DNA from: Deferribacterales bacterium Deferri_01
GTDB taxonomy: Bacteria > Chrysiogenota > Deferribacteres > Deferribacterales > Geovibrionaceae
Direction of reading: 5' to 3'
DNA: 64,000 nt
Assembly: GCA_001603805.1 (NCBI GenBank)
Contig: LUZY01000005.1
Span: 1-64,000 of the forward strand
Shown here: piece after piece, positions 27,997-35,635 of the stretch
Layout: each line of letters opens with the position of its first letter
How positions within the stretch are numbered: position 1 is the stretch's first letter
The notes under the pieces: generated by a model
What the model was told of the DNA's origin: nothing
The model's input: the letters and a program-made list of their open reading frames with translations, nothing else
Database searches by the model: none
Position numbers and translations under genes: made by a program

Positions 27997-28296
27997 TTAT
28001 TTTATGATGTCTTTGGCAAAAAGATGATCAATTCTTGATTTAATATATCTGGCACATTCCTGAAAATCATCCGATTCTGTATCGATGTCCGCTTCTGTCA
28101 TGAAAAACTTATATGGCGGAATATCGAAAAGAGAGGCAATTTTTTCAATCATTTCAGCAGAGGCAAAACTTTTGCCCGATTCCATCTTGTAAATTTGTGT
28201 GGTGGAAACGTCCAGAAGCTCCGCAAGATGTTCCTGCGTGAACTCTCTGCTGTTCCTGAATTTTTTTAAATTATAACCGAATATCTCTTTAATCAT
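27997..28296 (-). CDS. XRE-family helix-turn-helix regulator
   Basis: 99 aa. The N-terminal HTH_3 domain (about 8-62) reads NLKKFRNSREFTQEHLAELLDVSTTQIYKMESGKSFASAEMIEKIASLFDIPPYKFF. A short acidic C-terminal helix follows. It is a single-domain Cro/CI-like DNA-binding protein. No toxin or phage partner is adjacent. The upstream 540 bases are gene-free and repeat-rich. Confidence 0.85.
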   Translation of the reverse strand: MIKEIFGYNLKKFRNSREFTQEHLAELLDVSTTQIYKMESGKSFASAEMIEKIASLFDIPPYKFFMTEADIDTESDDFQECARYIKSRIDHLFAKDIIK

Positions 28297-28450
28297 CTAT
28301 GCCTCTGATTACTATTTATAATAATAAAAGTTATTTTTGTCTGGACAACTGAATCATATTCTTATATACGGTAATTAAATTCAGTTAAACGTATAAAGGC
28401 TTGTTATACAAGCGTTTAATATGCGGATTGCTGAATAGTTGATATCTGAC

Positions 28451-28486
28451 GGCATAGAGATGCCACAGGGGGACTGCAAAGTCCCC
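28451..28486. repeat. Two adjacent short hairpins
   Basis: GGCAT/ATGCC (28451-28455, 28460-28464) and GGGGACT/AGTCCCC (28469-28475, 28480-28486) lie in the gene-free stretch 28297-28837. They resemble the two-hairpin layout of the dispersed element but lack its conserved linkers and bulged hairpin, so membership is unproven. I see nothing else in 28297-28575. Confidence 0.45.
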
Positions 28487-28575
28487 TTCAAACTAAAGTT
28501 AGATTCAGATAAAGATAAATATAAAGAAGAAAACCGGTAATCGGTTTGTTTTGAAAATTTGTCCCATATTATGGG

Positions 28576-28834
28576 CAAAAAACTACATCCTGTGTTTTTT
28601 GCCTACACGCTCGCGCCGAACTTCGTTCGTCTTCGCTTCGCACGGCGTCGGCACATCCCTGTGCCTCTTAATTTATCTCACAAAAAACTATATTCTGTGT
28701 TTTTTGCCTACACGCTCGCGCCGAACTTCGTTCGTCTTCGCTTCGCACGGCGTCAGCACATCCCTGTGCCTCTTAATTTATCTCACAAAAAACTATATCC
28801 TGTGTTTTTTGCCTACACACTCGCGCCGAACTTC
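28576..28834 (-). repeat. Dispersed hairpin element, copy 3 (2.5 tandem 105-base units)
   Basis: Units start at 28576, 28681 and 28786; the third stops at 28834, just inside the end region of the permease gene. On the minus strand each unit reads H1 GGCACA/TGTGCC (28650-28665), linker GCCGTGCGAAGCGAAG, H2 GAAC/GTTC, linker GCGAGCGTGTA, then H3. H3 (28576-28601, 28681-28706, 28786-28811) has an 8-bp CAAAAAAC/GTTTTTTG stem, a one-base bulge (28584), a three-pair helix and a triloop. The 105-base period is a multiple of three, which creates spurious open frames. Confidence 0.88.
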
Positions 28835-28837
28835 AGT

Positions 28838-29668
28838 TTATTCTTTGGGATCTAAAACGTCTCTCAGTCCTTCGCCAAGAAGGTTGTAGCCAAGGACGGT
28901 TATAAATATCGCAATTCCGGGGAAGAAGGAAAGCCACCATGCGAACAGAATATTATCTTTGCCCGCGGTGAGGATATTGCCCCAAGAGGGCACAGGAGGC
29001 TGAACCCCGAGCCCAAGAAAGCTTAAAGCGGATTCGGTGAGTATTGCGCCCGCTATGCCTAAGGTGGCTGTGATAAAGATTGGTGTAAAAACATTGGGGA
29101 AAATATGTTTGAAGAGTATCTTGGCTGTACTGATGCCCTGTATTCTTGCCGCAGTGATATAGTCTCTGGTGCGAACGCTCATTACCTCTGCACGCACAAG
29201 CCTTGTCACGCCCATCCAGCTTGTGAGTCCGATTACCGCCATTACGTTAAAAACCGACGGGTTTAAAAAAGCGATAACAGCTAGTATTAGAAAAAAAGAC
29301 GGGAAACACAGCATTATATCAACAAAGCGCATCACTATCATATCTGTAAATCCGCCGAAATAACCTGAAATAAGCCCCAACACAGTGCCAATCATCACGG
29401 ATATACCAACAGCCACAAACCCAACAAAAAGAGAAATTCTTGTTCCATAAACAACCCGGCTGAAAATATCACGCCCCAGTTCGTCTGTGCCGAAATAATA
29501 TACTGATGAGGGGGGGAGCAGAACTGAATTAAAGTCAATATGTGCCGGATCATGAGTGGCTATCAGCGGAGCAAACACAGCCACAAAAACGAAAAATGCA
29601 ACTATAGCGGCACCGGCAAGAAATAGAATGTTCCCCTTTGCCTTATTAATTACTCTTTTTCGAGCCAT
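28838..29668 (-). CDS. dppC: Peptide/nickel-type ABC transporter permease (DppC/OppC family)
   Basis: 276 aa. The N-terminal OppC_N segment and TM1 (about 14-38) are followed by five more predicted membrane segments. The cytoplasmic EAA loop reads DYITAARIQGISTAKILFKHIFPN. The family signature near the end is ESALSFLGLGVQPPVPSWGNIL. It pairs with the overlapping dppB-like gene upstream (23-base overlap). No ATPase genes (dppD/F) are in this cluster, so they must be elsewhere. Confidence 0.9.
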   Translation of the reverse strand: MARKRVINKAKGNILFLAGAAIVAFFVFVAVFAPLIATHDPAHIDFNSVLLPPSSVYYFGTDELGRDIFSRVVYGTRISLFVGFVAVGISVMIGTVLGLISGYFGGFTDMIVMRFVDIMLCFPSFFLILAVIAFLNPSVFNVMAVIGLTSWMGVTRLVRAEVMSVRTRDYITAARIQGISTAKILFKHIFPNVFTPIFITATLGIAGAILTESALSFLGLGVQPPVPSWGNILTAGKDNILFAWWLSFFPGIAIFITVLGYNLLGEGLRDVLDPKE

Positions 29669-30635
29669 ATCTTATCCTCGGATCCACAGCCGCATATGCT
29701 ATATCTGCAATGAGATTGCCCGCCAGCGTCAGCATAGCGCCTATTACAAGAACTCCCATCACAACTGGGTAGTCTCTCATCATGACTGACTGATAAAAAA
29801 GCTGTCCCATGCCGGGGATGCTGAATATTGATTCAAAAATAACGCTTCCGCCTATGAGCCCCGGAACGGAAAGACCTATTATTGTCACAACGGGAAGAAG
29901 GGCGTTCTTGAGAGCGTGTGTGAACACAACCCTGCTTTCGTTCAAACCTCTTGCCCTTGCGGCTGTAACATATTCCTCTTTAAGGACATCAAGCATGCTG
30001 TTGCGGGCAAACCGGCTTATGCCTGCCAGCCCGCCGAATACGGATATTACAACAGGCATAAAAGTATGCTTGGCAATATCTGCAATTTTTCCGAAGGTGG
30101 ACAGGTAGTCATAATTAAATGAGCGAAGCCCGGAAATAGGAAACCAGCCCTTGACAACGCCGAAATAATACATGCACAGAAGCGCCAGCCAGAAAGTCGG
30201 CATGGCAAACCCTGCAAAGACGAAAACCGTCACGCCTTTATCGAACAGGCTGTCTTTGTAATAGGCTGAAAGCACTCCTAAAGGCAGGGCAAATAGAAAA
30301 ATAAGCACCATCCCCGCCACATTCAGCCATATTGTGACAGGCAGTCGTTCTTTAATCTTTTCCATCACTGTTTTACCGTCCTGGCTGAAAGATTCACCGA
30401 AGTCAAAACGGGCGAATTTTCCCAGCCAGTTTATATAACGTTCAAGGACGGGTTTATCCAGTTCATACATTTTAACAAATTTTTGGTAGGCAGTTTCGGA
30501 GAGTTTAGGATTCATAGAGGCGATAAACTGCGCCGGATCGCCCGGCGCAAGGTGTATCACCACGAAGCTGATAAGAGTTATTCCTATGAAAAGGGGAATC
30601 ATCCCCGCCAGTCGCTTTGCAATATACCGGAGCAT
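29646..30635 (-). CDS. dppB: Peptide/nickel-type ABC transporter permease (DppB/OppB family)
   Basis: 329 aa. Typical DppB start MLRYIAKRLAGMIPLFIGITLISFVVIHLAPGDP. EAA loop EEYVTAARARGLNESRVVFTHALKNALLPVVT. C-terminal GGSVIFESIFSIPGMGQLFYQSVMMRDYPVVMG. Forms the membrane channel with the dppC-like partner. It starts 17 bases after the substrate-binding protein gene. Confidence 0.92.
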   Translation of the reverse strand: MLRYIAKRLAGMIPLFIGITLISFVVIHLAPGDPAQFIASMNPKLSETAYQKFVKMYELDKPVLERYINWLGKFARFDFGESFSQDGKTVMEKIKERLPVTIWLNVAGMVLIFLFALPLGVLSAYYKDSLFDKGVTVFVFAGFAMPTFWLALLCMYYFGVVKGWFPISGLRSFNYDYLSTFGKIADIAKHTFMPVVISVFGGLAGISRFARNSMLDVLKEEYVTAARARGLNESRVVFTHALKNALLPVVTIIGLSVPGLIGGSVIFESIFSIPGMGQLFYQSVMMRDYPVVMGVLVIGAMLTLAGNLIADIAYAAVDPRIRYGSKKSN

Positions 30636-30652
30636 GTCAGTTCCTCCGGCGT

Positions 30653-32290
30653 TTATTTTTCAAAACGGTATTTCTGCTCACCTGCGGGAACATACCATTC
30701 TTCAAGGTTATAGGTTATACCCGCCGGGGCAGGGTCAACTTCCCTGAATCTTTTGCTCAGAGCAACGAGAGCATTGGGGACATAAAGGAAGGTATAAGGT
30801 TGATCCTCTGCAAGGATTTCCTGAAACCTGTCGTAATATTTTTTGCGTTCCTGCGGATTCATTGTATGCCTGCCGTCATCAATAAGCTGGTCAACCTCTG
30901 GGTTGCTGTAGCAGATGAAGTTAAGCATCTTAGGTCCGCATTTGCTTGAGTGCCAAACATCATACGGATCAGGATCCTGAACTATGTTCCAGCCCATAAC
31001 AACCGCATCAAATTTGCCTTTATCAATGTATTCGTTTATGAAGGATGCCCACTCAAGGACCCTGATTTCGACTTTTATTCCTATTTTGCTCCAGTTTTGC
31101 TGAACAGTTTCGGCTATTTTTGTTCTAACACTGTTTCCCTGATTGGTCATGAGCGTGAAGCTGAATTGTTTTCCGTCCTTATCCAAAATACCGTCACCGT
31201 CAGAGTCTGCCCATCCGGCTTCCGCAAGGAGCTGTTTTGCTTTCTCAGGGCTGTATTCATATTTTTTTACATTGTCGTTATACCACAGAGTGCCCGGTTT
31301 ATAGGGTCCGTGGGCAGGAACACCTTCACCGAAGAGGATTCCGTCTATTATTTCCTGCTTGGGTGTAGCGTATGTCAGTGCCTGACGTATGCGTTTGTCT
31401 TCAAACAGGGGATTTTTCATATTATAGCCTATATAGGCATAGCTGGGGGCAAGATATGTATACTTGTCATAGCTGTTGGTGAAAAGCGCAGTATCAGTCT
31501 GTTTTACCCATTGTGTAGGTGTGAGCCCCATAATGTCCACGCTGCCGTTGAGCAGTTCCATGAAGGTTGTGTTAAGATCCGGGATGATGCGGAAGATCAG
31601 TCTGTCAAGGTTGGGTCTTCCGTCAAAATAGTCTTCATTTGCCTCAAGGGTGATGGATTCGCCGGACTTCCATTCTTTAAACCTGTACATTCCTGTTCCC
31701 ACAGGTGAGCGCATAAGAGATGATTTTGCAGCTTCCTTTCCTTCGAGAAGGTGTTTGGGGATAACAGCCATGCTCCAGCTGAGAAGAGCAGGGGCAAAGG
31801 GCTCTGCGTAGCTGATTCTGACTGTGTAAGGGTCTATTACCTGAAAGCCTGTTACCAGACGAAAGTCTGCATCGTATGAAGTGGGTGTGCTGTTGTCGAT
31901 CATGAACTTGTAGGTGAATTCCACATCATCTGCCGTAAAAGGTTCACCGTCGTGCCATTTAACATTTTTTTTCAGTTTGAAGGTTATGGTTTTGCTGTCG
32001 TCAGAGATTTCCCATGATTCGGCGAGATCTCCTATGATATTAAGGTTTTTATCAAACTTGACCAGGCCGTTGTAGATATACTGTGACACTTCGTGAGACG
32101 CGCTGTCGGACGTTATGTTGTAAATGAGCCCTGAGGCATCCCCAAGTGTGGAGATAACGAGGGCATCACCAGTGACGCCCTCTGCTTTGCGTTTTTCCGC
32201 AGTTTTGCCGCCTTCTTTGTTTTTATCTTCGCATCCTGATAAAAAGGACACACATAAAACTGCAAGCAGCAGAAAAACAATTTTTTTCAT
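30653..32290 (-). CDS. Peptide ABC transporter substrate-binding lipoprotein
   Basis: 545 aa from ATG 32290. The frame extends to 32416, but only the downstream start gives a signal peptide, with lipobox LSGC (about C20). SBP_bac_5 domain: LAESWEISDDSKTITFKLKKNVKWHDGEPFTADDVEFTYKF and AEAGWADSDGDGILDKDGKQFSFTLMTN. It binds oligopeptides or a related ligand in the periplasm. The start lies one base past the secG stop without a good ribosome-binding site, so translation is probably coupled to secG. Confidence 0.92.
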   Translation of the reverse strand: MKKIVFLLLAVLCVSFLSGCEDKNKEGGKTAEKRKAEGVTGDALVISTLGDASGLIYNITSDSASHEVSQYIYNGLVKFDKNLNIIGDLAESWEISDDSKTITFKLKKNVKWHDGEPFTADDVEFTYKFMIDNSTPTSYDADFRLVTGFQVIDPYTVRISYAEPFAPALLSWSMAVIPKHLLEGKEAAKSSLMRSPVGTGMYRFKEWKSGESITLEANEDYFDGRPNLDRLIFRIIPDLNTTFMELLNGSVDIMGLTPTQWVKQTDTALFTNSYDKYTYLAPSYAYIGYNMKNPLFEDKRIRQALTYATPKQEIIDGILFGEGVPAHGPYKPGTLWYNDNVKKYEYSPEKAKQLLAEAGWADSDGDGILDKDGKQFSFTLMTNQGNSVRTKIAETVQQNWSKIGIKVEIRVLEWASFINEYIDKGKFDAVVMGWNIVQDPDPYDVWHSSKCGPKMLNFICYSNPEVDQLIDDGRHTMNPQERKKYYDRFQEILAEDQPYTFLYVPNALVALSKRFREVDPAPAGITYNLEEWYVPAGEQKYRFEK

Positions 32291-32291
32291 T

Positions 32292-32621
32292 TTAGTTCGA
32301 TTCCATAGGTACTTGGGGTGCAGTTTCAGAAGGAGCAGCAGGAGCTGTCTGCTGAAGGGGCTGGGGAATCCTGTCTGTGATGCTGCCTGTTGTTCTCTGT
32401 TTTGCCATAACGGCAAGTCCCAATGAAGTTATCATGAAAGTGATAGCGATAACTGAAGTTATTTTGTTCATGATATTTGCGGGGGCTCCGGGACCGAAAA
32501 GGCTACCTGAACCTCCGCCGAGTGCTGCTGAAAGTTCAGAGCCTTTGCCCGACTGAAGCAGAACTGCAATTATCAGAAGAATACAAATGAAAATGTGGAA
32601 TACGAGAAGATAAGTGTACAT
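32292..32621 (-). CDS. secG: Protein translocase subunit SecG
   Basis: 109 aa. Two membrane segments (about 2-22 and 52-72) flank the conserved LLQSGKGSELSAALGGGSGSLFGPGAPANIMNKIT. A proline/glutamine-rich tail follows. SecG aids SecYEG preprotein translocation. Placement right after tpiA is a common bacterial order. Confidence 0.95.
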   Translation of the reverse strand: MYTYLLVFHIFICILLIIAVLLQSGKGSELSAALGGGSGSLFGPGAPANIMNKITSVIAITFMITSLGLAVMAKQRTTGSITDRIPQPLQQTAPAAPSETAPQVPMESN

Positions 32622-32637
32622 TATTTAACGACCTCTT

Positions 32638-33399
32638 TTATTTGCTGGAATTTATAATACCGAGAAAATCTTCAGGCTTCAGGCTTGCTCCGCCAACCAG
32701 CGCTCCGTTTATATCGGGCTGATTCATGAGCCCTTTTGCATTGTCAGGTTTGACACTGCCGCCGTAGAGAATTCTCAGTTTATTTGCTATTACCGGTCCG
32801 TAGAGACTTTTAAGCATTTCGCGGATACGGAAGTGCATTGCCTGCGCATCTGAGGGGCTTGCATTTACCCCTGTTCCTATAGCCCAGACGGGCTCATAAG
32901 CTACAGTAACCTGCTCTATTTTGTCAACAGGCACGTCTTTCAGCCCTTTTGCCACCTGTGCGGTAACTGTTTCAAAGTGGGAGTCAGCCTCCCTCTCAAA
33001 GAGAGTTTCCCCTACACAGAGAATAACATCAAGCCCGTGGCTGAGGGTAAGGCGTACTTTTTTATTGATTAGCTGGTCGGTTTCACCGAATATCTGTCTG
33101 CGTTCGGAGTGACCGATAATAACGGAAGTAACTCCCACCGATTTAAGCATGGATATGGAGGACTCCCCGGTGAAGGCTCCTTTTTCTTCGGCTGACACGT
33201 TCTGTGCCACAACCGCAAGTCTGCCTTTGCTGCTGGCGATGGTTTGCTTAACAGGGTAAAGGACAGGGAACGCCGGAGCAACACCCACATCCACGGTGTC
33301 GTAATCTATGCTTGCGTGAAGGAGTTTTCCTGCAAGTTCGGCTCCTTCTGCTGCGTCAAGATTCATTTTCCAGTTGCCGACTATGTAGGGCTTCATCAT
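32638..33399 (-). CDS. tpiA: Triosephosphate isomerase
   Basis: 253 aa. Glycolytic isomerase. Seen: N-terminal VGNWKMN with the substrate lysine, the histidine in VIIGHSERRQIFGETD, the catalytic glutamate in VAYEPVWAIGTGVNAS, and the phosphate loop YGGSVKPDNAKGLM. Two in-frame ATGs (33399, 33396) are possible starts. The first overlaps the bactofilin stop by 4 bases. Confidence 0.96.
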   Translation of the reverse strand: MMKPYIVGNWKMNLDAAEGAELAGKLLHASIDYDTVDVGVAPAFPVLYPVKQTIASSKGRLAVVAQNVSAEEKGAFTGESSISMLKSVGVTSVIIGHSERRQIFGETDQLINKKVRLTLSHGLDVILCVGETLFEREADSHFETVTAQVAKGLKDVPVDKIEQVTVAYEPVWAIGTGVNASPSDAQAMHFRIREMLKSLYGPVIANKLRILYGGSVKPDNAKGLMNQPDINGALVGGASLKPEDFLGIINSSK

Positions 33400-33776
33400 T
33401 CCGCATCACCTTTTTTGGGAGCAGCGGTTTTAAGGGATTCACCCATTTCAAGGCTGCCGTTGAACACCACTCCTTCCTCCATCTGTATGGCGGCGGAACG
33501 TATTGTTCCAGTGACATTTGCCGGTTTATAAAGTTCCACTTTAGTTTTTGCAGTGATTGTTCCGTCAAACTTGCCGGATATTTTAACCTGTCCTGCTTCT
33601 ATTTCGGCTTTTACGTTGCCGGAATTAGCGATGACAAGCGTGTCGCTTGTTTTTATGTTTCCTTCAAAATTGCCGTCCATGCGTACAAGCCCGTCAAAGA
33701 TAAGCGTGCCTTTGAAAGTGGTGTTCTTGCCGAGAAAAGCGTCGATGCCGCCGTTGTCTTCTTTTCCTTTGATCAT
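33396..33776 (-). CDS. Bactofilin (polymer-forming cytoskeletal protein)
   Basis: 126 aa. The short beta-helix core (about 18-110) shows the regular pattern TTFKGTLIFDGLVRMDGNFEGNIKTSDTLVIANSGNVKAEIEAGQVKISGKFDGTITAK. It has disordered ends, as in bactofilins, which polymerise into membrane-associated filaments without nucleotide. It overlaps parB by 4 bases and tpiA by 4. Linkage with ParAB fits reports that bactofilins help position ParABS components. Confidence 0.92.
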   Translation of the reverse strand: MIKGKEDNGGIDAFLGKNTTFKGTLIFDGLVRMDGNFEGNIKTSDTLVIANSGNVKAEIEAGQVKISGKFDGTITAKTKVELYKPANVTGTIRSAAIQMEEGVVFNGSLEMGESLKTAAPKKGDAE

Positions 33777-34618
33777 TCTTCGCCTCTGATTCTTTTTATG
33801 ATTCGGTCAAGCTCATCGTCAGAGCTGTATTTAATCTCTATTGTTCCGCCGTTTTTGGCTGTTTTAAGTGTGATTCTGGTTTTGAAGAACTCTTCCAGTT
33901 CATCTTTCAGCCCCATAAGGAAAACATCCGCCTCGGGCTGCTGCTCTGCTTTCTGTGTCGGCTCTTTTTTCAGCTTGGCAACCAGCCGCTCTGTCTCACG
34001 GACGGAGAGTGCGCCTTCTATGACCTTTTTAAGTGCGCTGATTATCTTTTTATCATCCTCAAGACCGAGGAGGGCTCTTGCGTGCCCTTCTGTGATCAGG
34101 TCTTCCTTCATAGCTTCAAGCGCTTTAGGGGGAAGGTTCAAAAGGCGCAGTGTATTGGCGACTGCGCTTCTGCTTTTGCCTATTACTTTTGCCACCTCTT
34201 CCTGAGTGTAGCCGTGCTGTTCCATGAGGTTTTTATATGCAGCGGCAAGCTCATATGCTCCGAGGTCCTGTCTCTGGACATTTTCAATAAGGGCGAGTTC
34301 AAGTCTTTCCGCTTCGCTGTCAACATTTCTGACAATGGCGGGGATTTTTTTCAGACCTGCAAGCCCTGCGGCACGGAAACGGCGTTCGCCGGCGATTATC
34401 AAATAGCCTTCGTCCGTCTTTGTGAGGACAATAGGCTGGATAACTCCTTTTTCCCTGACTGACGCCACAAGTTCGTCCAGCGGTTCCTGCTCAAACCGGG
34501 TTCTCGGCTGGTTCACATTCGCATATATGAAGGCAAGGTCAATCTCACCAACAGGAGCTTTTGTTTCATTTTTCGGTATAAGGGATTCAAGCCCTCTGCC
34601 TAGAACGTTCTTTTTCAT
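33773..34618 (-). CDS. parB: Chromosome-partitioning protein ParB
   Basis: 281 aa. CTPase/sulfiredoxin-like N-domain with NQPRTRFEQEPLDELVASVREKGVIQPIVL and the GERRFRAAGLAGL box. Then a KorB-type helix-turn-helix (YTQEEVAKVIGKSRSAVANTLRLLNLP) and a C-terminal dimerisation region (GGTIEIKYSSDDELDRIIKRI). It binds parS and loads SMC. No parS site was recognised in the window. Overlaps parA by 4 bases. Confidence 0.96.
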   Translation of the reverse strand: MKKNVLGRGLESLIPKNETKAPVGEIDLAFIYANVNQPRTRFEQEPLDELVASVREKGVIQPIVLTKTDEGYLIIAGERRFRAAGLAGLKKIPAIVRNVDSEAERLELALIENVQRQDLGAYELAAAYKNLMEQHGYTQEEVAKVIGKSRSAVANTLRLLNLPPKALEAMKEDLITEGHARALLGLEDDKKIISALKKVIEGALSVRETERLVAKLKKEPTQKAEQQPEADVFLMGLKDELEEFFKTRITLKTAKNGGTIEIKYSSDDELDRIIKRIRGEE

Positions 34619-35385
34619 AATCTGGGAAGTATCTCTTTAGCGAGGTCGATGTAGCTCGCCGCTCCTTTAGATTTTATGTCGTATTCTATGATGGACATCC
34701 CGAAACTGGGTGCTTCGGAGAGTCTGACGTTTCTTGGAACTATGGTTCTGAACATGTTTTCACTGAAAAATTCCTCGATTTGGGTCATAACCTCTTTGGA
34801 GAGATTATTGCGGGGATCGTACATAGTCAGCAGAATTCCCTCAAGGGCAAGGCTTTCGTTCAGGCTTTCCCTTATCAGGCGTATTGTGTTGAGAAGCTGC
34901 CCCAGACCTTCCATAGCATAATATTCGCACTGGAGGGGGATAAGCACGGAGTCCGCCGCTGTGAGGGCGTTAACAGTCAAAAGCCCCAGTGACGGAGGGC
35001 AGTCAATGAGAATCACTTTGTATTTATCTCTGATTTTTTCGAGCTGTTTTTTCAGCCTTGTTTCCCTCGAAAGGGCTGTCACAAGCTCAACTTCCGCAGC
35101 GGTAAGGTTGATGTTGCTGGGGAGCAGATCAAGATTGTCAACCTTACTGGGCAGTATTGCCTCTTCTATATCGGCATTTCCGATGAGGACGTCATAAACA
35201 CTGGCGTACTCACCCTTGGTTTCAAACCCGATTCCGCTTGAGGCGTTCCCCTGAGGGTCCATGTCCACAAGCAGAACCTTGGCTTCGGCAAAGGCAAGTG
35301 ATGAGCCTAAGTTTATGGCAGTAGTTGTCTTTCCTACGCCGCCCTTCTGGTTGGCTATTGCGATTATTTTTCCCATAGAACTCAT
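34615..35385 (-). CDS. parA: Chromosome-partitioning ATPase ParA (Soj)
   Basis: 256 aa, or 253 aa from ATG 35376, where the usual MGKIIAIANQKGG start falls; neither ATG has a strong ribosome-binding site. Deviant Walker A KGGVGKTTT, Walker A' VLLVDMDPQGNASSG and VILIDCPPSLGLLTVNAL are all present. It works with the adjacent ParB in origin segregation. First gene of the parA-parB-bactofilin-tpiA-secG-transporter run. Confidence 0.95.
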   Translation of the reverse strand: MSSMGKIIAIANQKGGVGKTTTAINLGSSLAFAEAKVLLVDMDPQGNASSGIGFETKGEYASVYDVLIGNADIEEAILPSKVDNLDLLPSNINLTAAEVELVTALSRETRLKKQLEKIRDKYKVILIDCPPSLGLLTVNALTAADSVLIPLQCEYYAMEGLGQLLNTIRLIRESLNESLALEGILLTMYDPRNNLSKEVMTQIEEFFSENMFRTIVPRNVRLSEAPSFGMSIIEYDIKSKGAASYIDLAKEILPRL

Positions 35386-35532
35386 ACATTAGATAATCCG
35401 TGTACAAAAATCAAGATCAATCACCGGAAGAGGGTAAATAACCTGAAACCCTTAAAATACGGCAGTTTCCAGAGCTTTAGCTGACAAAGACCGCACTTTT
35501 TTATTATAAATAGGAGAAATTTTTCAAATATG

Positions 35533-35581
35533 TTGAAAACGTTTGAATTTCTAATATAATTCAAGAGCGGATAAATCCGCT
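35533..35581 (+). promoter_or_regulatory. Promoter with adjacent palindrome upstream of pepA
   Basis: TTGAAA (35533-35538), 16-base spacer, TATAAT (35555-35560). Directly downstream, at the expected transcription start, lies the perfect palindrome AGCGGATAAATCCGCT (35566-35581). It may be an operator or a 5' stem-loop. The rest of 35386-35635 shows nothing I can assign. Confidence 0.6.
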
Positions 35582-35635
35582 TAGAGGCAATTTACCGATT
35601 AATATGCCTGCTTTTTGTAATGACGAGGTTAGTTA

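Noticed and set aside
28576-28601. Bulged A in the H3 hairpin as a group II intron domain VI branch point
   Set aside because: No domain V-like motif, no reverse transcriptase and no intron-sized sequence. The bulged base also varies among copies.
28576-28834. CRISPR-like array
   Set aside because: The repeated unit is the whole 105 bases with no unique spacers, and there are no cas genes.
28551-28889. Open frames on the plus strand across the 105-base repeats, encoding a repeated 35-residue pattern
   Set aside because: They exist only because the repeat period is divisible by three. They overlap hairpins and the opposite-strand permease end and have no family features.
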